Shown here: piece after piece, positions 1-7,347 of the stretch | How the letters are laid out: each line of letters opens with the position of its first letter | Position numbering within the stretch: position 1 is the stretch's first letter | NCBI GenBank assembly: GCA_900551135.1 | Contig: URUX01000019.1 | Span: forward strand, 1-21,475 | Direction: 5' to 3' | DNA length: 21,475 nucleotides | Source of the DNA: an uncultured Clostridium sp. | GTDB taxonomy: Bacteria > Bacillota > Clostridia > Lachnospirales > Lachnospiraceae | Notes under the pieces: generated by a model | What the model saw: the letters and a program-made list of their open reading frames with translations, nothing else | Databases searched by the model: none | Told to the model about the DNA's origin: nothing | Position numbers and translations under genes: made by a program

Positions 1-1
1 G

Positions 2-100
2 GCAATGTCCCTGATTTCCATCATTCCATCCTTAATTGTATTCTTCCTGGCACAGAACTCCTTTATCGACGGTATTGCAGCCGGCGGTGTTAAGGGCTGA
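2..100 (+). CDS. Carbohydrate ABC transporter permease, C-terminal end (partial)
   Basis: An open frame entering from the left edge encodes the last 32 residues of a protein and stops at TGA 98-100. It reads a hydrophobic stretch (SLISIIPSLIVFFLAQ) followed by NSFIDGIAAGGVKG. The pattern 'P-hydrophobic-AQ..F..GI..GGVKG-stop' is the typical C-terminus of MalG-type inner-membrane permeases of CUT1 sugar ABC importers, which carry oligosaccharides across the cytoplasmic membrane with a partner permease and binding protein. The partners would lie outside the window to the left. The gene stops only 22 bases before the stop of the convergent recombinase gene, and no terminator hairpin is visible between them. 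The substrate cannot be told from this fragment. Confidence 0.75.
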   Translation, partial: AMSLISIIPSLIVFFLAQNSFIDGIAAGGVKG

Positions 101-122
101 TTGTGAGTAACAATATAAAAGT

Positions 123-1055
123 TTACCAGGTCACAATTTTATCAATGATTTCCCTCTGCTCGGCCGTAGATTTGGTCAGATAGATTCGGGTGGTTTCGAT
201 ACTTTCATGACCAAGAAGGTCGGCCAGAAGGGAAATATCATTGCATTTGCTGAGAAAATTTTTAGCAAAACGGTGACGAAAGGAATGGGGATAAACCGTA
301 TCCAGATCAATTCCGTACCGGGCAGCCAGTTCTTTTAAATGCAGATTAATCCAACGGGGAGTCAGGGGCTTCCCATTTTTATTTGTGAATAAGAAGCCGC
401 TGGTTTTTCCGGAGGCAGTATACCAGGGAATTGCTTTCTGGAAAAGAGTGTCTGGAAAATAAATGCGGCGTACTTTTCCGCCTTTTGAATATAAGTCCAT
501 GTATCCAAGCTGAAGGTGTTCCAGTTTAATCTGGATCAGTTCTCCCACCCGGATACCGGTAGAGCCGAGAAAGTGAACTAAAAAATACCATTCCATGTTA
601 TGGTCAGATAACAGGCCGTCTTTCAGCCGTTCATAATCATTCTGGGAGATAATTGAATCCAGATAGGATTTTTGCTGGATACGGACTGCATGAAGATGAT
701 AAGAATGAGGAAGGGGATCGGGATTGAGGATGGAAATGCAGCCGGAGGGCAAAGGGGCGGGGCAGTCTGAGGCTGGGAAAGCAGGAAAATCAGAAAGCGC
801 CTGCTGTCGGTAAAGAAAATTCAGAAAATGGTTCATTGCGCTGATTCGGGCATTTACGGTTGAAGGGCAGTAGGACTGGGTCAGAGACTCCCGGTACTTC
901 TGCAGGTTTTTGACAGAAGGACTGGAAAACATGCTAAAAAAATGCCGGACAGCACAGAGATAAGAAATAATGGTATTTTGAGATAAACCGTTTTTTTTCA
1001 AATCTTCCTGAAATTCTGACAGAGTTTCTTCTATATTTATATTATCGATACACAT
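123..1055 (-). CDS. Tyrosine recombinase/integrase, intact
   Basis: This 310-residue protein cuts and rejoins DNA at specific sites through a covalent phosphotyrosine. An N-terminal core-binding (SAM-like) domain covers about residues 8-85. The catalytic domain (about 135-305) has the full set: Arg169 (STGIRVGEL), Lys191 or Lys194 (SKGGKVRRI), His257 and Arg260 (PHSFRHRF), His283 (LGHESIETTRIYL) and nucleophile Tyr292. The ATG at 1055 has an AAGGAAG site 7 bases upstream. It lies 21 bases downstream of the second recombinase gene on the same strand, so the two probably share a transcript started near 1945. Compared with that neighbour it has about 35 extra residues, rich in Pro and Ser, between the two domains (about 85-122). 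The target site is unknown. The neighbouring surface-protein promoter is a plausible substrate, which is inference. Confidence 0.9.
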   Translation of the reverse strand: MCIDNINIEETLSEFQEDLKKNGLSQNTIISYLCAVRHFFSMFSSPSVKNLQKYRESLTQSYCPSTVNARISAMNHFLNFLYRQQALSDFPAFPASDCPAPLPSGCISILNPDPLPHSYHLHAVRIQQKSYLDSIISQNDYERLKDGLLSDHNMEWYFLVHFLGSTGIRVGELIQIKLEHLQLGYMDLYSKGGKVRRIYFPDTLFQKAIPWYTASGKTSGFLFTNKNGKPLTPRWINLHLKELAARYGIDLDTVYPHSFRHRFAKNFLSKCNDISLLADLLGHESIETTRIYLTKSTAEQREIIDKIVTW

Positions 1056-1076
1056 AACAAAACTTCCTTATTAAAC

Positions 1077-1907
1077 TTACCAATCAACAAGTTCATTGAC
1101 TATCCAGGCCTGTTCGATGCTGGAACGGCGCAGGTAGATTCGGGTGGTTTCGATGCTTTCATGACCAAGTAAGTCAGACAGCATAGCCAGATCCCCTCCG
1201 TGTTCAATAAAACTTTTTGCAAAGCGATGGCGAAAAGAATGGGGATAAACCAGACTGACGTCCATGCCATAACGCAAAGCAAATTTTTTTAATTGTCCTC
1301 TGATTCCGGCTGGGGTAATTCTGTCCCCGAACCGGTTGAGAAACAGATATCCTTCTGGCCGGTTTTCTCTGGAAATCCAGGCCATGGTAGCATCCCGAAG
1401 CTGAGAAGGAATAAAGATCCTTCGCATTTTATTGCCTTTTGAAAGCAGATCCTTGTAGCCGAGGTAAACGTCATCGGTGGTAACCTGGATCAGTTCGCTG
1501 ACTCGCATTCCGGTACAGGCCATGTAACGGATTACAAAATAATAGAGGTGCTCTCCGTCTCGCTTAAGACAGGATTTTAAATATTCATAATCCGCCTCGC
1601 TTATGATCCGGTCCAGGTAATTTTTTTGCTGCATATGAATCATGGAAAGCCTCATGTTTGTAATGCCCAGATGTTCCAGATAACAATTAATCGCTCGAAT
1701 CCGCAAGTTGACAGTTTAGGGTTTATAGTGTTCCAACAAATAAACCTTATATAGCTGCAGATTTGAAATGGTTAAATTGGGATATAAGGAATAAAATTGC
1801 TCAATGGCATACAGATAGACATGAATCGTATTACTGGCCATATTATGAATATTCAGATAGTCCTGAAAAGCAGACAGGTCAATGAAATCAGGTGCAATTT
1901 TTTCCAT
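1077..1907 (-). pseudogene. Tyrosine recombinase interrupted by one in-frame TAA codon
   Basis: Read from ATG 1907 (GAGGGGA site 7 bases upstream), this frame encodes 63 residues of a core-binding domain, then TAA at 1716-1718, then continues in the same frame to the stop at 1077. Ignoring the TAA, the product is a 276-codon recombinase with all catalytic residues: CTGMRVSEL Arg, SKGNKMRRI Lys, PHSFRHRF His/Arg, LGHESIETT His and RIYL Tyr. Around the stop, HYKP-stop-TVNLRI aligns with SYCPSTVNARI in the neighbouring recombinase, so the TAA replaces a Ser codon and could come from TCA by one base change. A TTG at 1706 could in principle start a catalytic-only fragment, but no good ribosome binding site is seen. 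It may be a recent null allele, a sequencing error, or a stop read through at low level. Confidence 0.85.
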
Positions 1908-1940
1908 AAAACTTCCCCTCGCTGAAAATAGTTTATCCAA

Positions 1941-2011
1941 TCATTATACACGATAAAATGTCAAAATTCATGGTTAAACTGGGAAAAAAATATAAAATTT
2001 CGTGATAATGA
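1941..2011. repeat. Imperfect inverted repeat in the divergent promoter region
   Basis: The left arm TCATTATACACGA (1941-1953) matches the reverse complement of the right arm TCGTGATAATGA (2000-2011) except for one extra base. The arms are 46 bases apart. The left arm contains TATAAT on the minus strand (1943-1948), a likely -10 for the recombinase genes. The right arm contains GATAAT on the plus strand. It could be an operator, a recombinase binding pair, or chance in AT-rich DNA. Confidence 0.4.
1943..1948 (-). promoter_or_regulatory. Possible -10 element for the recombinase genes
   Basis: TATAAT on the minus strand lies 36 bases upstream of the ATG at 1907. A TTGACA sits on the same strand (1959-1964) but only 10 bases away, too close to act as its -35, so the pairing is unusual and the promoter assignment is weak. 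Confidence 0.35.
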
Positions 2012-2052
2012 GGAATAAAAGGGCAGAATAACGCCTCAAAGGACAGGCTAAC

Positions 2053-2083
2053 TTGCGATAATTTCCCATATAGGAAGTATAAT
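2053..2083 (+). promoter_or_regulatory. Possible promoter of the surface-protein gene
   Basis: TTGCGA (2053-2058) and a perfect TATAAT (2078-2083) are separated by 19 bases, longer than the usual 17. It lies 66 bases before the ATG at 2150, which has AAAGGAG (2132-2138). Confidence 0.45.
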
Positions 2084-2149
2084 TGCCTCGTAATGCAAGA
2101 ATGGATTTCAAAACGAGATTCAAAAAGAAAAAAGGAGAGTGCATTTATT

Positions 2150-4180
2150 ATGAGAAAGCAGACAAAATTAGTTGCTGTATTATCTGCAGCAGCACTGTTC
2201 GCTATCGGTGCATCCATGACCTCCTTCGCTGCAACCGCACACTGGGAGCAGGAAGGTGAAGACTGGGTATACCTGGACAAGGACGGAGACAAAGTAACTG
2301 ATACCTGGAAGAAGAGCGGTTCCAACTGGTTCTACTTAGATAGCGACGGATACATGGCTAAAGATACCATCGTTATCTCCGGTTCTAACGATGACAAGTA
2401 CTATGTAGACGCTAACGGCGCTAAGGTTACCAATACCTGGGTATCCGTAGATAATTCTGATGAGAATGAGTGCTCCGAACAGGAAGACGTTTCCACTATC
2501 TGGTACTTCTTCGGTTCTGATGGTAAGGCTAAGAAGGCAGATGCTGGCAAGAAAGTATTCACAAACATTCCTCACGGTGAGAACATGGATAAGAAAGATA
2601 CTTTCGCATTCGACGAAGACGGTCATATGTTAAGCGGCTGGCAGAAAATTGAATTAAGTAATAATAAAGAGTATAAATATTACTTTGGTGAAGAGAACGA
2701 AGGCTGGGCATACCTCGGTTGGCAGTATTTAGAGAAAGATGAAAACGATGACTTCGAAGATGCAAACCCATTCGAGGATGAAGCTTGGTTCTGGTTCGGC
2801 ACCAACGGTCGTGCAGCACAGAATACTACTAAGTATATCAATGGTAAGTATTATACTTTTGATGATAATGGCGCAATGGATGATAAGTGGGTAAAGGGTA
2901 CACCAGGTATTTCTGATAATACAGCTGAAATTGCATCCAATGCACATGCATTCTACACTGATTCTATTGGTCACAGAAGAACTGGCTGGATTTATACTTA
3001 TGATCCAACAGATGATGAAGAAGACGGAGATGAGTACTGGTTCTACCTGAATACATTTGTATGGAAAAAATCTGTAGGAAAATGGGAAGAAAAAATGTTT
3101 CAGAAGATACAGGATGCCATACAGCTTCTGAACAGGGAATATCTGAAGGATTTTTCGGTTACTTTAGAAACAAGGACACAAGACCTGCAGAAAATAGTCT
3201 CGTTTTTACAACAACAATGCCAGACAGATAACACTGCTTTTGTACATGGACGTGGGAAGCGGAAAAGCAGAAACCAACGGTTTTTCGAACTTTTCCACAG
3301 GTTTCTTGAACGTCAGACCATTTATGACTGGCACACAGCAAGCTTTCAGGGAAGAAACAATTATTGTAAAACGGATCCTGATGCAACCTTTATGCACATG
3401 AAAGATGATCATATGAGAAATGCACAGTTAAAGCCAGGATATAATGTACAGATTGCGGTAGACAGTGAATATATCGTGGCAACGGATATTTTTCAGGACC
3501 GGAATGATGTCTGGACACTGGTTCCATTTTTAAAGACAATGGAAAGGAACCTGGGCTTCCGTTATCCGAGTGTAACAGCTGATTCCGGATATGAAAGCGA
3601 AGAAGCATATACGTATCTGAGAAGTGTCAAGCAGAAACCATACATAAAACCACAGACTTATGAAAAATGGAAAAAACGAAGTTTCAAGCAGGATATCAGC
3701 AAACGTGAAAACATGGGATATGATGAAAAAACTGACACATACACTTGTCATGCAGGGAAAACATTGCTCCCTGTTTTCATCAAAAAGCAGAAAAGTAAAA
3801 GTGGCTATGAATCGGAAGTAACCGTTTACGAATGTGAAGACTGTACTGCTTGTCCATATAAAGAAAAATGCACCAAAGCAAAAGGGAATAAGAGGTTATA
3901 TATATCAAAAAGTTTTCTGGAAAAGCGCCAGGAATCCTATGAAAATATCCTGAGTGAAACAGGGATCAAATACCGCATGAACCGCAGCATTCAAGTGGAA
4001 GGAGCTTTTGGGGTTCTGAAAAATGATTACGAATTTCAAAGATTTCTGCTCCGTGGGAAAACCAGGGTAAAACTGGAGATTCTTTTGCTTTGCATGGGCT
4101 ATAACATCAATAAACTGCATGCAAAAATCCAAAAAGAACGCACTGGAAGTTACCTTTTTCCAGTAAAAGAAACCGCCTAA
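2150..4180 (+). CDS. Chimera: secreted aromatic-repeat surface protein fused to truncated IS1182-type transposase
   Basis: From ATG 2150 (site AAAGGAG upstream; an earlier in-frame ATG at 2093 lacks one) the frame runs 676 codons. Residues 1-28 are a signal peptide (MRKQTKL, a hydrophobic run, then SMTSFAA). Residues about 30-300 hold repeated WxYLDxDG-type units (WVYLDKDGDKV, NWFYLDSDGYM, KYYVDANGAKV, KYYTFDDNGAM, EYWFYLN), typical of cell-wall or glucan-binding repeats in Firmicutes surface proteins. At about 3050-3055 the frame passes abruptly into an IS1182-family transposase at TFVWKKS, the segment that normally follows the first catalytic Asp. The second Asp (TADSGYESEE) and the Glu (IQVEGAFGVLKND) remain, but the first Asp is gone, so transposition activity should be lost. 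Whether the fusion is made or exported is unknown. It is probably a deletion product and may be non-functional. Confidence 0.85.
   Translation: MRKQTKLVAVLSAAALFAIGASMTSFAATAHWEQEGEDWVYLDKDGDKVTDTWKKSGSNWFYLDSDGYMAKDTIVISGSNDDKYYVDANGAKVTNTWVSVDNSDENECSEQEDVSTIWYFFGSDGKAKKADAGKKVFTNIPHGENMDKKDTFAFDEDGHMLSGWQKIELSNNKEYKYYFGEENEGWAYLGWQYLEKDENDDFEDANPFEDEAWFWFGTNGRAAQNTTKYINGKYYTFDDNGAMDDKWVKGTPGISDNTAEIASNAHAFYTDSIGHRRTGWIYTYDPTDDEEDGDEYWFYLNTFVWKKSVGKWEEKMFQKIQDAIQLLNREYLKDFSVTLETRTQDLQKIVSFLQQQCQTDNTAFVHGRGKRKSRNQRFFELFHRFLERQTIYDWHTASFQGRNNYCKTDPDATFMHMKDDHMRNAQLKPGYNVQIAVDSEYIVATDIFQDRNDVWTLVPFLKTMERNLGFRYPSVTADSGYESEEAYTYLRSVKQKPYIKPQTYEKWKKRSFKQDISKRENMGYDEKTDTYTCHAGKTLLPVFIKKQKSKSGYESEVTVYECEDCTACPYKEKCTKAKGNKRLYISKSFLEKRQESYENILSETGIKYRMNRSIQVEGAFGVLKNDYEFQRFLLRGKTRVKLEILLLCMGYNINKLHAKIQKERTGSYLFPVKETA
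3052..4180 (+). mobile_element. 5'-truncated IS1182-family insertion sequence remnant
   Basis: This stretch encodes the C-terminal part of a DDE transposase of the IS1182 type: WKKSVGKWEEK, HGRGKRKSRN, DATFMHMKDDHMRN, GYNVQIAVDSEYIV, VTADSGYESEE, CEDCTACPYKEKC, IQVEGAFGVLKND, CMGYNINKLH. The left end of the element, the start codon and the first catalytic Asp are missing. The right boundary is uncertain and may lie beyond the stop, at the hairpins at 4217-4264 or 4285-4316. No target duplication can be defined because the left end is lost. Confidence 0.85.
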
Positions 4181-4216
4181 AAAGTCAGAAAAATAGAGGC
4201 ATTATTAAAGTATGTC

Positions 4217-4264
4217 AAAAATCCGGAAGGATTCCTAAAACAAAAGGATTCCTTCCGGATTTTT
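4217..4264 (+). terminator. Hairpin terminator after the chimeric ORF
   Basis: Arms 4217-4236 and 4245-4264 pair over 20 bases with one mismatch, around an 8-base A-rich loop, and the 3' arm ends in five T. It is nearly symmetrical (A-run before, T-run after), so it could act in both directions. It could be the insertion sequence's own terminator or the original terminator of the surface gene. Confidence 0.65.
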
Positions 4265-4284
4265 CTATGTATAAAGCGAGAGTA

Positions 4285-4316
4285 TCGCAAAATCATCTAA
4301 TTTGATGATTTTGCGA
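4285..4316. repeat. Perfect 13-bp inverted repeat, possible IS end or hairpin
   Basis: TCGCAAAATCATC (4285-4297) and GATGATTTTGCGA (4304-4316) are exact complements around a 6-base loop. No T-run follows, so it is a poor terminator. Its place just after the transposase remnant makes an insertion-sequence end or a palindromic insertion target possible. Confidence 0.45.
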
Positions 4317-4381
4317 CACCCCCTTTTGCATATATTTTCGCCAAATAGTTCCCTCCATCCCCTCCAATTTGCACATCTCTC

Positions 4382-4483
4382 TTATTCCCTATAACCCCAG
4401 TTTATAAAAAAGATTCCAAATTTATATACTGCAAATCCAAGAAATCCGGCAAGAATAGTTGAAACTGCCTGATAAATGAGGTA
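4382..4483 (-). pseudogene. Possible remnant of a membrane-protein gene (about 33 codons, no start)
   Basis: On the minus strand an open stretch bounded by TAA codons encodes a hydrophobic tail, with AVSTILAGFLGFAVYKFGIF followed by FINWGYRE and a stop. It looks like the C-terminal membrane segment of some protein but has no start codon, no ribosome binding site and no recognised family. It overlaps the leuB promoter. The rest of the gap from 4265 to 4458 shows only the inverted repeat at 4285-4316 and AT-rich DNA. This may simply be a chance open frame. Confidence 0.2.
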
Positions 4484-4487
4484 TTAT
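4459..4487 (+). promoter_or_regulatory. Promoter of the leuB-ilvD-ilvB-serC-serA operon
   Basis: TTGAAA (4459-4464) and TATTAT (4482-4487) are spaced 17 bases apart, predicting a start near 4494 and a 72-base leader. The leader shows no T-box, no leucine-rich leader peptide and no clear attenuator. Because the predicted start lies after an in-frame ATG at 4476, it supports ATG 4566 as the leuB start. Confidence 0.65.
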
Positions 4488-4565
4488 GAAAAGAAACATA
4501 TCGCAGAGCAGTTTGATAGCAGATTAAAGGGCGACAGAATGTGTGCAGGTGGAGGAGAGCAGATT

Positions 4566-5657
4566 ATGGATTGTAAGATTACATTGATTCCAGGCGATGG
4601 AATCGGACCGGAAATAGTCGGAGAGGCAAGAAAAGTATTAGATAAAGTAGGAGAAGTTTACGGCCATACATTCCATTACACAGAGATTTTAATGGGTGGC
4701 TGCTCCATAGATGCATACGGAGTGCCTCTGACAGAGGAAGCGCTGAATACGGCCAAGGCCAGTGATGCGGTGATCCTTGGCGCAGTAGGCGGCAATGTGG
4801 GAAATTCCAGATGGTATGATGTGGCGCCGAACCTTCGGCCGGAGGCAGGACTTTTGGCAATTCGAAAGGGCTTAAACTTATTTGCCAATATCCGCCCGGC
4901 GTATTTATACAAAGAACTGGCAGATGCCTGTCCGCTGAAAAAAGAGATTATCGGCGACGGCTTTGACATGGTGATTATGAGAGAACTGACCGGCGGCCTG
5001 TATTTTGGTGAGCGATATACAAAAGAAGTGGACGGTGTTATGACGGCTGTGGATACACTGACATACAATGAAAACGAGATTCGCCGCATTGCAGTAAAGG
5101 CATTTGATATTGCCATGAAGCGCCGCAAGAGCGTTATCAGCGTCGATAAGGCCAATGTACTGGATTCTTCCAGACTTTGGAGAAAAGTAGTAGAAGAGGT
5201 AGCAAAGGACTATCCGGAAGTAACCTTAAGCCACATGCTGGTTGACAACTGCGCGATGCAGCTGGTTATGAACCCGGGACAGTTTGATGTGGTTCTGACG
5301 GAAAATATGTTTGGCGACATCCTTTCTGACGAAGCCAGCATGATTACCGGTTCTATTGGAATGTTATCTTCCGCCAGCTTAAATGAAGGAAAGTTCGGCA
5401 TGTATGAGCCAAGTCACGGCTCGGCTCCCGATATTGCAGGAAAGGACATTGCAAATCCCATTGCCACCATTCTTTCCGCCGCCATGATGCTTCGTTATTC
5501 CTTTGATTTAGATAAAGAGGCGGCTGCTGTAGAAGCAGCAGTAGAAGAAATATTACAGGAAGGCTTCCGTACTGCTGATATTATGGCAGAGGGATGCACC
5601 AGAGTTGGTACTGTCCAGATGGGCAGCCTGATTGCAGAGAAGATAAGGAGACAGTAA
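4566..5657 (+). CDS. leuB: 3-isopropylmalate dehydrogenase
   Basis: This cytoplasmic enzyme oxidises and decarboxylates 3-isopropylmalate with NAD+, giving 2-oxoisocaproate in leucine synthesis. The 363 residues match the family length. Visible signatures are [13 protein letters not shown] at the N-terminus, substrate-binding Arg91, Arg101, Arg110 and Arg139 ([23 protein letters not shown]), YFGER (146-150), SVDKANVL, the metal-binding Asp set in [12 protein letters not shown], and the NAD-binding stretch [18 protein letters not shown] near the C-terminus. ATG 4566 is chosen because GGAGGAG lies about 9 bases upstream and the promoter would not include the earlier ATG. It is first in the operon, 2 bases before ilvD. 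leuA and leuCD are not in the window. Confidence 0.95.
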   Translation: MDCKITLIPGDGIGPEIVGEARKVLDKVGEVYGHTFHYTEILMGGCSIDAYGVPLTEEALNTAKASDAVILGAVGGNVGNSRWYDVAPNLRPEAGLLAIRKGLNLFANIRPAYLYKELADACPLKKEIIGDGFDMVIMRELTGGLYFGERYTKEVDGVMTAVDTLTYNENEIRRIAVKAFDIAMKRRKSVISVDKANVLDSSRLWRKVVEEVAKDYPEVTLSHMLVDNCAMQLVMNPGQFDVVLTENMFGDILSDEASMITGSIGMLSSASLNEGKFGMYEPSHGSAPDIAGKDIANPIATILSAAMMLRYSFDLDKEAAAVEAAVEEILQEGFRTADIMAEGCTRVGTVQMGSLIAEKIRRQ

Positions 5658-5659
5658 TT

Positions 5660-7324
5660 ATGAAAAGTGATGCAGTAAAAAGCGGGATGCAGCAGGCTCC
5701 CCACAGATCGTTGTTTAATGCTCTGGGAATGACCCAGGAAGAGTTAAAAAAGCCATTAGTTGGTATTGTAAGTTCTTATAATGAAATTGTTCCAGGACAT
5801 ATGAACCTGGATAAGATTGTAGAAGCTGTGAGGCTTGGCGTGGCCATGGCAGGCGGCACGCCCATTGTATTTCCGGCTATTGCAGTTTGTGACGGAATCG
5901 CCATGGGACATGTGGGAATGAAGTATTCCCTGGTTACCAGAGATTTAATTGCAGATTCCACGGAATGTATGGCACTGGCTCATCAGTTTGACGCCCTGGT
6001 GATGGTTCCCAACTGTGATAAAAACGTACCAGGACTGTTAATGGCAGCCGCCAGAGTCAATGTTCCTACTGTATTTGTCAGCGGAGGCCCAATGCTTGCA
6101 GGACACGTAAAGGGACAGAAGCGCAGCCTTTCCAGTATGTTTGAGGCAGTTGGATCTTATGCGGCAGGCACGATGACGGAGGATGATGTTCGGGAGTTTG
6201 AGGAAAAGGTATGTCCGACCTGCGGTTCCTGCTCCGGTATGTATACAGCCAACAGCATGAACTGCCTGACCGAGGTGCTGGGCATGGGACTCCGGGGAAA
6301 TGGAACGATTCCGGCAGTGTATTCTGAAAGAATCAAGCTGGCAAAACACGCAGGCATGGCAGTTATGGAAATGTACCGCCAGAACATCCGGCCAAGAGAC
6401 ATTATGACAGAAGCAGCATTCCGTAATGCTCTGACCATGGATATGGCTCTGGGATGTTCCACCAACAGTATGCTTCACCTTCCGGCTATCGCCCATGAAG
6501 CAGGCGTAGACTTAAATGTAGATATTGCCAATGAAATCAGCGCAAAGACCCCGAACCTGTGCCATCTGGCTCCGGCAGGCCCGACCTATATGGAAGACTT
6601 AAATGAGGCAGGCGGAATCTATGCAGTTATGCATGAGATCAGCAAGCTGGGGCTGTTGAATCTGGACTGTATGACGGTTACAGGAAAGACGGTTGGGGAG
6701 AACATTAAAAACAGCATCAACTTAAATCCGGAAGTAATCCGTCCGGTGGAAAATCCTTACAGCAAGACCGGCGGCATTGCGATTTTACGAGGCAATCTGG
6801 CTCCAGATTCCTGTGTAGTAAAACGTTCTGCGGTTGCTCCTGAGATGTTAAAGCATGAAGGACCGGCCAGAGTATTTGAGTGTGAAGAAGACGCCATTGC
6901 CGCAATTAAGGGAGGTAAGATTGTAGCTGGCGACGTAGTGGTAATCCGTTACGAAGGACCTAAAGGCGGCCCTGGCATGAGAGAGATGCTGAATCCGACA
7001 TCTGCTATCGCAGGAATGGGACTTGGCTCTACCGTAGCCCTGATTACAGATGGACGTTTCTCCGGTGCATCCAGAGGCGCATCCATTGGCCATGTTTCTC
7101 CGGAAGCCGCAGTTGGAGGCCCGATTGCCCTGGTAGAAGAGGGAGACATTATTTCCATTGATATTGATAATCATCAGTTAAATGTAAAGGTATCAGATGA
7201 AGAACTGGCCGCCAGAAAAGCAAAATGGCAGCCAAGAGAGCCTAAGGTGACAACTGGATACCTGGCCCGTTACGCAAGTCTGGTTACTTCGGCAGACAAG
7301 GGCGCAGTACTGCAGTCAAAATAA
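5660..7324 (+). CDS. ilvD: Dihydroxy-acid dehydratase
   Basis: This enzyme dehydrates 2,3-dihydroxy-isovalerate and 2,3-dihydroxy-3-methylvalerate to the 2-oxo acids that precede valine and isoleucine. The 554 residues are the usual size. Cys77 ([10 protein letters not shown]), Cys119 ([10 protein letters not shown]) and Cys191 ([18 protein letters not shown]) sit in the conserved contexts for the catalytic iron-sulfur cluster. Further signatures are [32 protein letters not shown] and [16 protein letters not shown]. The start ATG 5660 has AAGGAG 9 bases upstream and lies 2 bases after the leuB stop, so the two are probably translationally coupled. Enzymes of this family are often oxygen-sensitive, in keeping with an anaerobe. 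Confidence 0.96.
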   Translation: MKSDAVKSGMQQAPHRSLFNALGMTQEELKKPLVGIVSSYNEIVPGHMNLDKIVEAVRLGVAMAGGTPIVFPAIAVCDGIAMGHVGMKYSLVTRDLIADSTECMALAHQFDALVMVPNCDKNVPGLLMAAARVNVPTVFVSGGPMLAGHVKGQKRSLSSMFEAVGSYAAGTMTEDDVREFEEKVCPTCGSCSGMYTANSMNCLTEVLGMGLRGNGTIPAVYSERIKLAKHAGMAVMEMYRQNIRPRDIMTEAAFRNALTMDMALGCSTNSMLHLPAIAHEAGVDLNVDIANEISAKTPNLCHLAPAGPTYMEDLNEAGGIYAVMHEISKLGLLNLDCMTVTGKTVGENIKNSINLNPEVIRPVENPYSKTGGIAILRGNLAPDSCVVKRSAVAPEMLKHEGPARVFECEEDAIAAIKGGKIVAGDVVVIRYEGPKGGPGMREMLNPTSAIAGMGLGSTVALITDGRFSGASRGASIGHVSPEAAVGGPIALVEEGDIISIDIDNHQLNVKVSDEELAARKAKWQPREPKVTTGYLARYASLVTSADKGAVLQSK

Positions 7325-7347
7325 GAAAAGAAAGGAAACACCAGCCA

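Noticed and set aside
2336..3751. Several minus-strand open frames of 70-96 codons opposite the chimeric gene
   Set aside because: They lack ribosome sites and family signatures and mirror the coding bias of the plus-strand gene.
4488..4565. T-box riboswitch or leucine attenuator before leuB
   Set aside because: The leader is only about 72 bases and has no T-box sequence, leucine codon run or terminator/antiterminator pair.
6038..6496. 152-codon minus-strand frame inside ilvD
   Set aside because: It lies wholly within a well-supported conserved gene and shows no recognisable protein.
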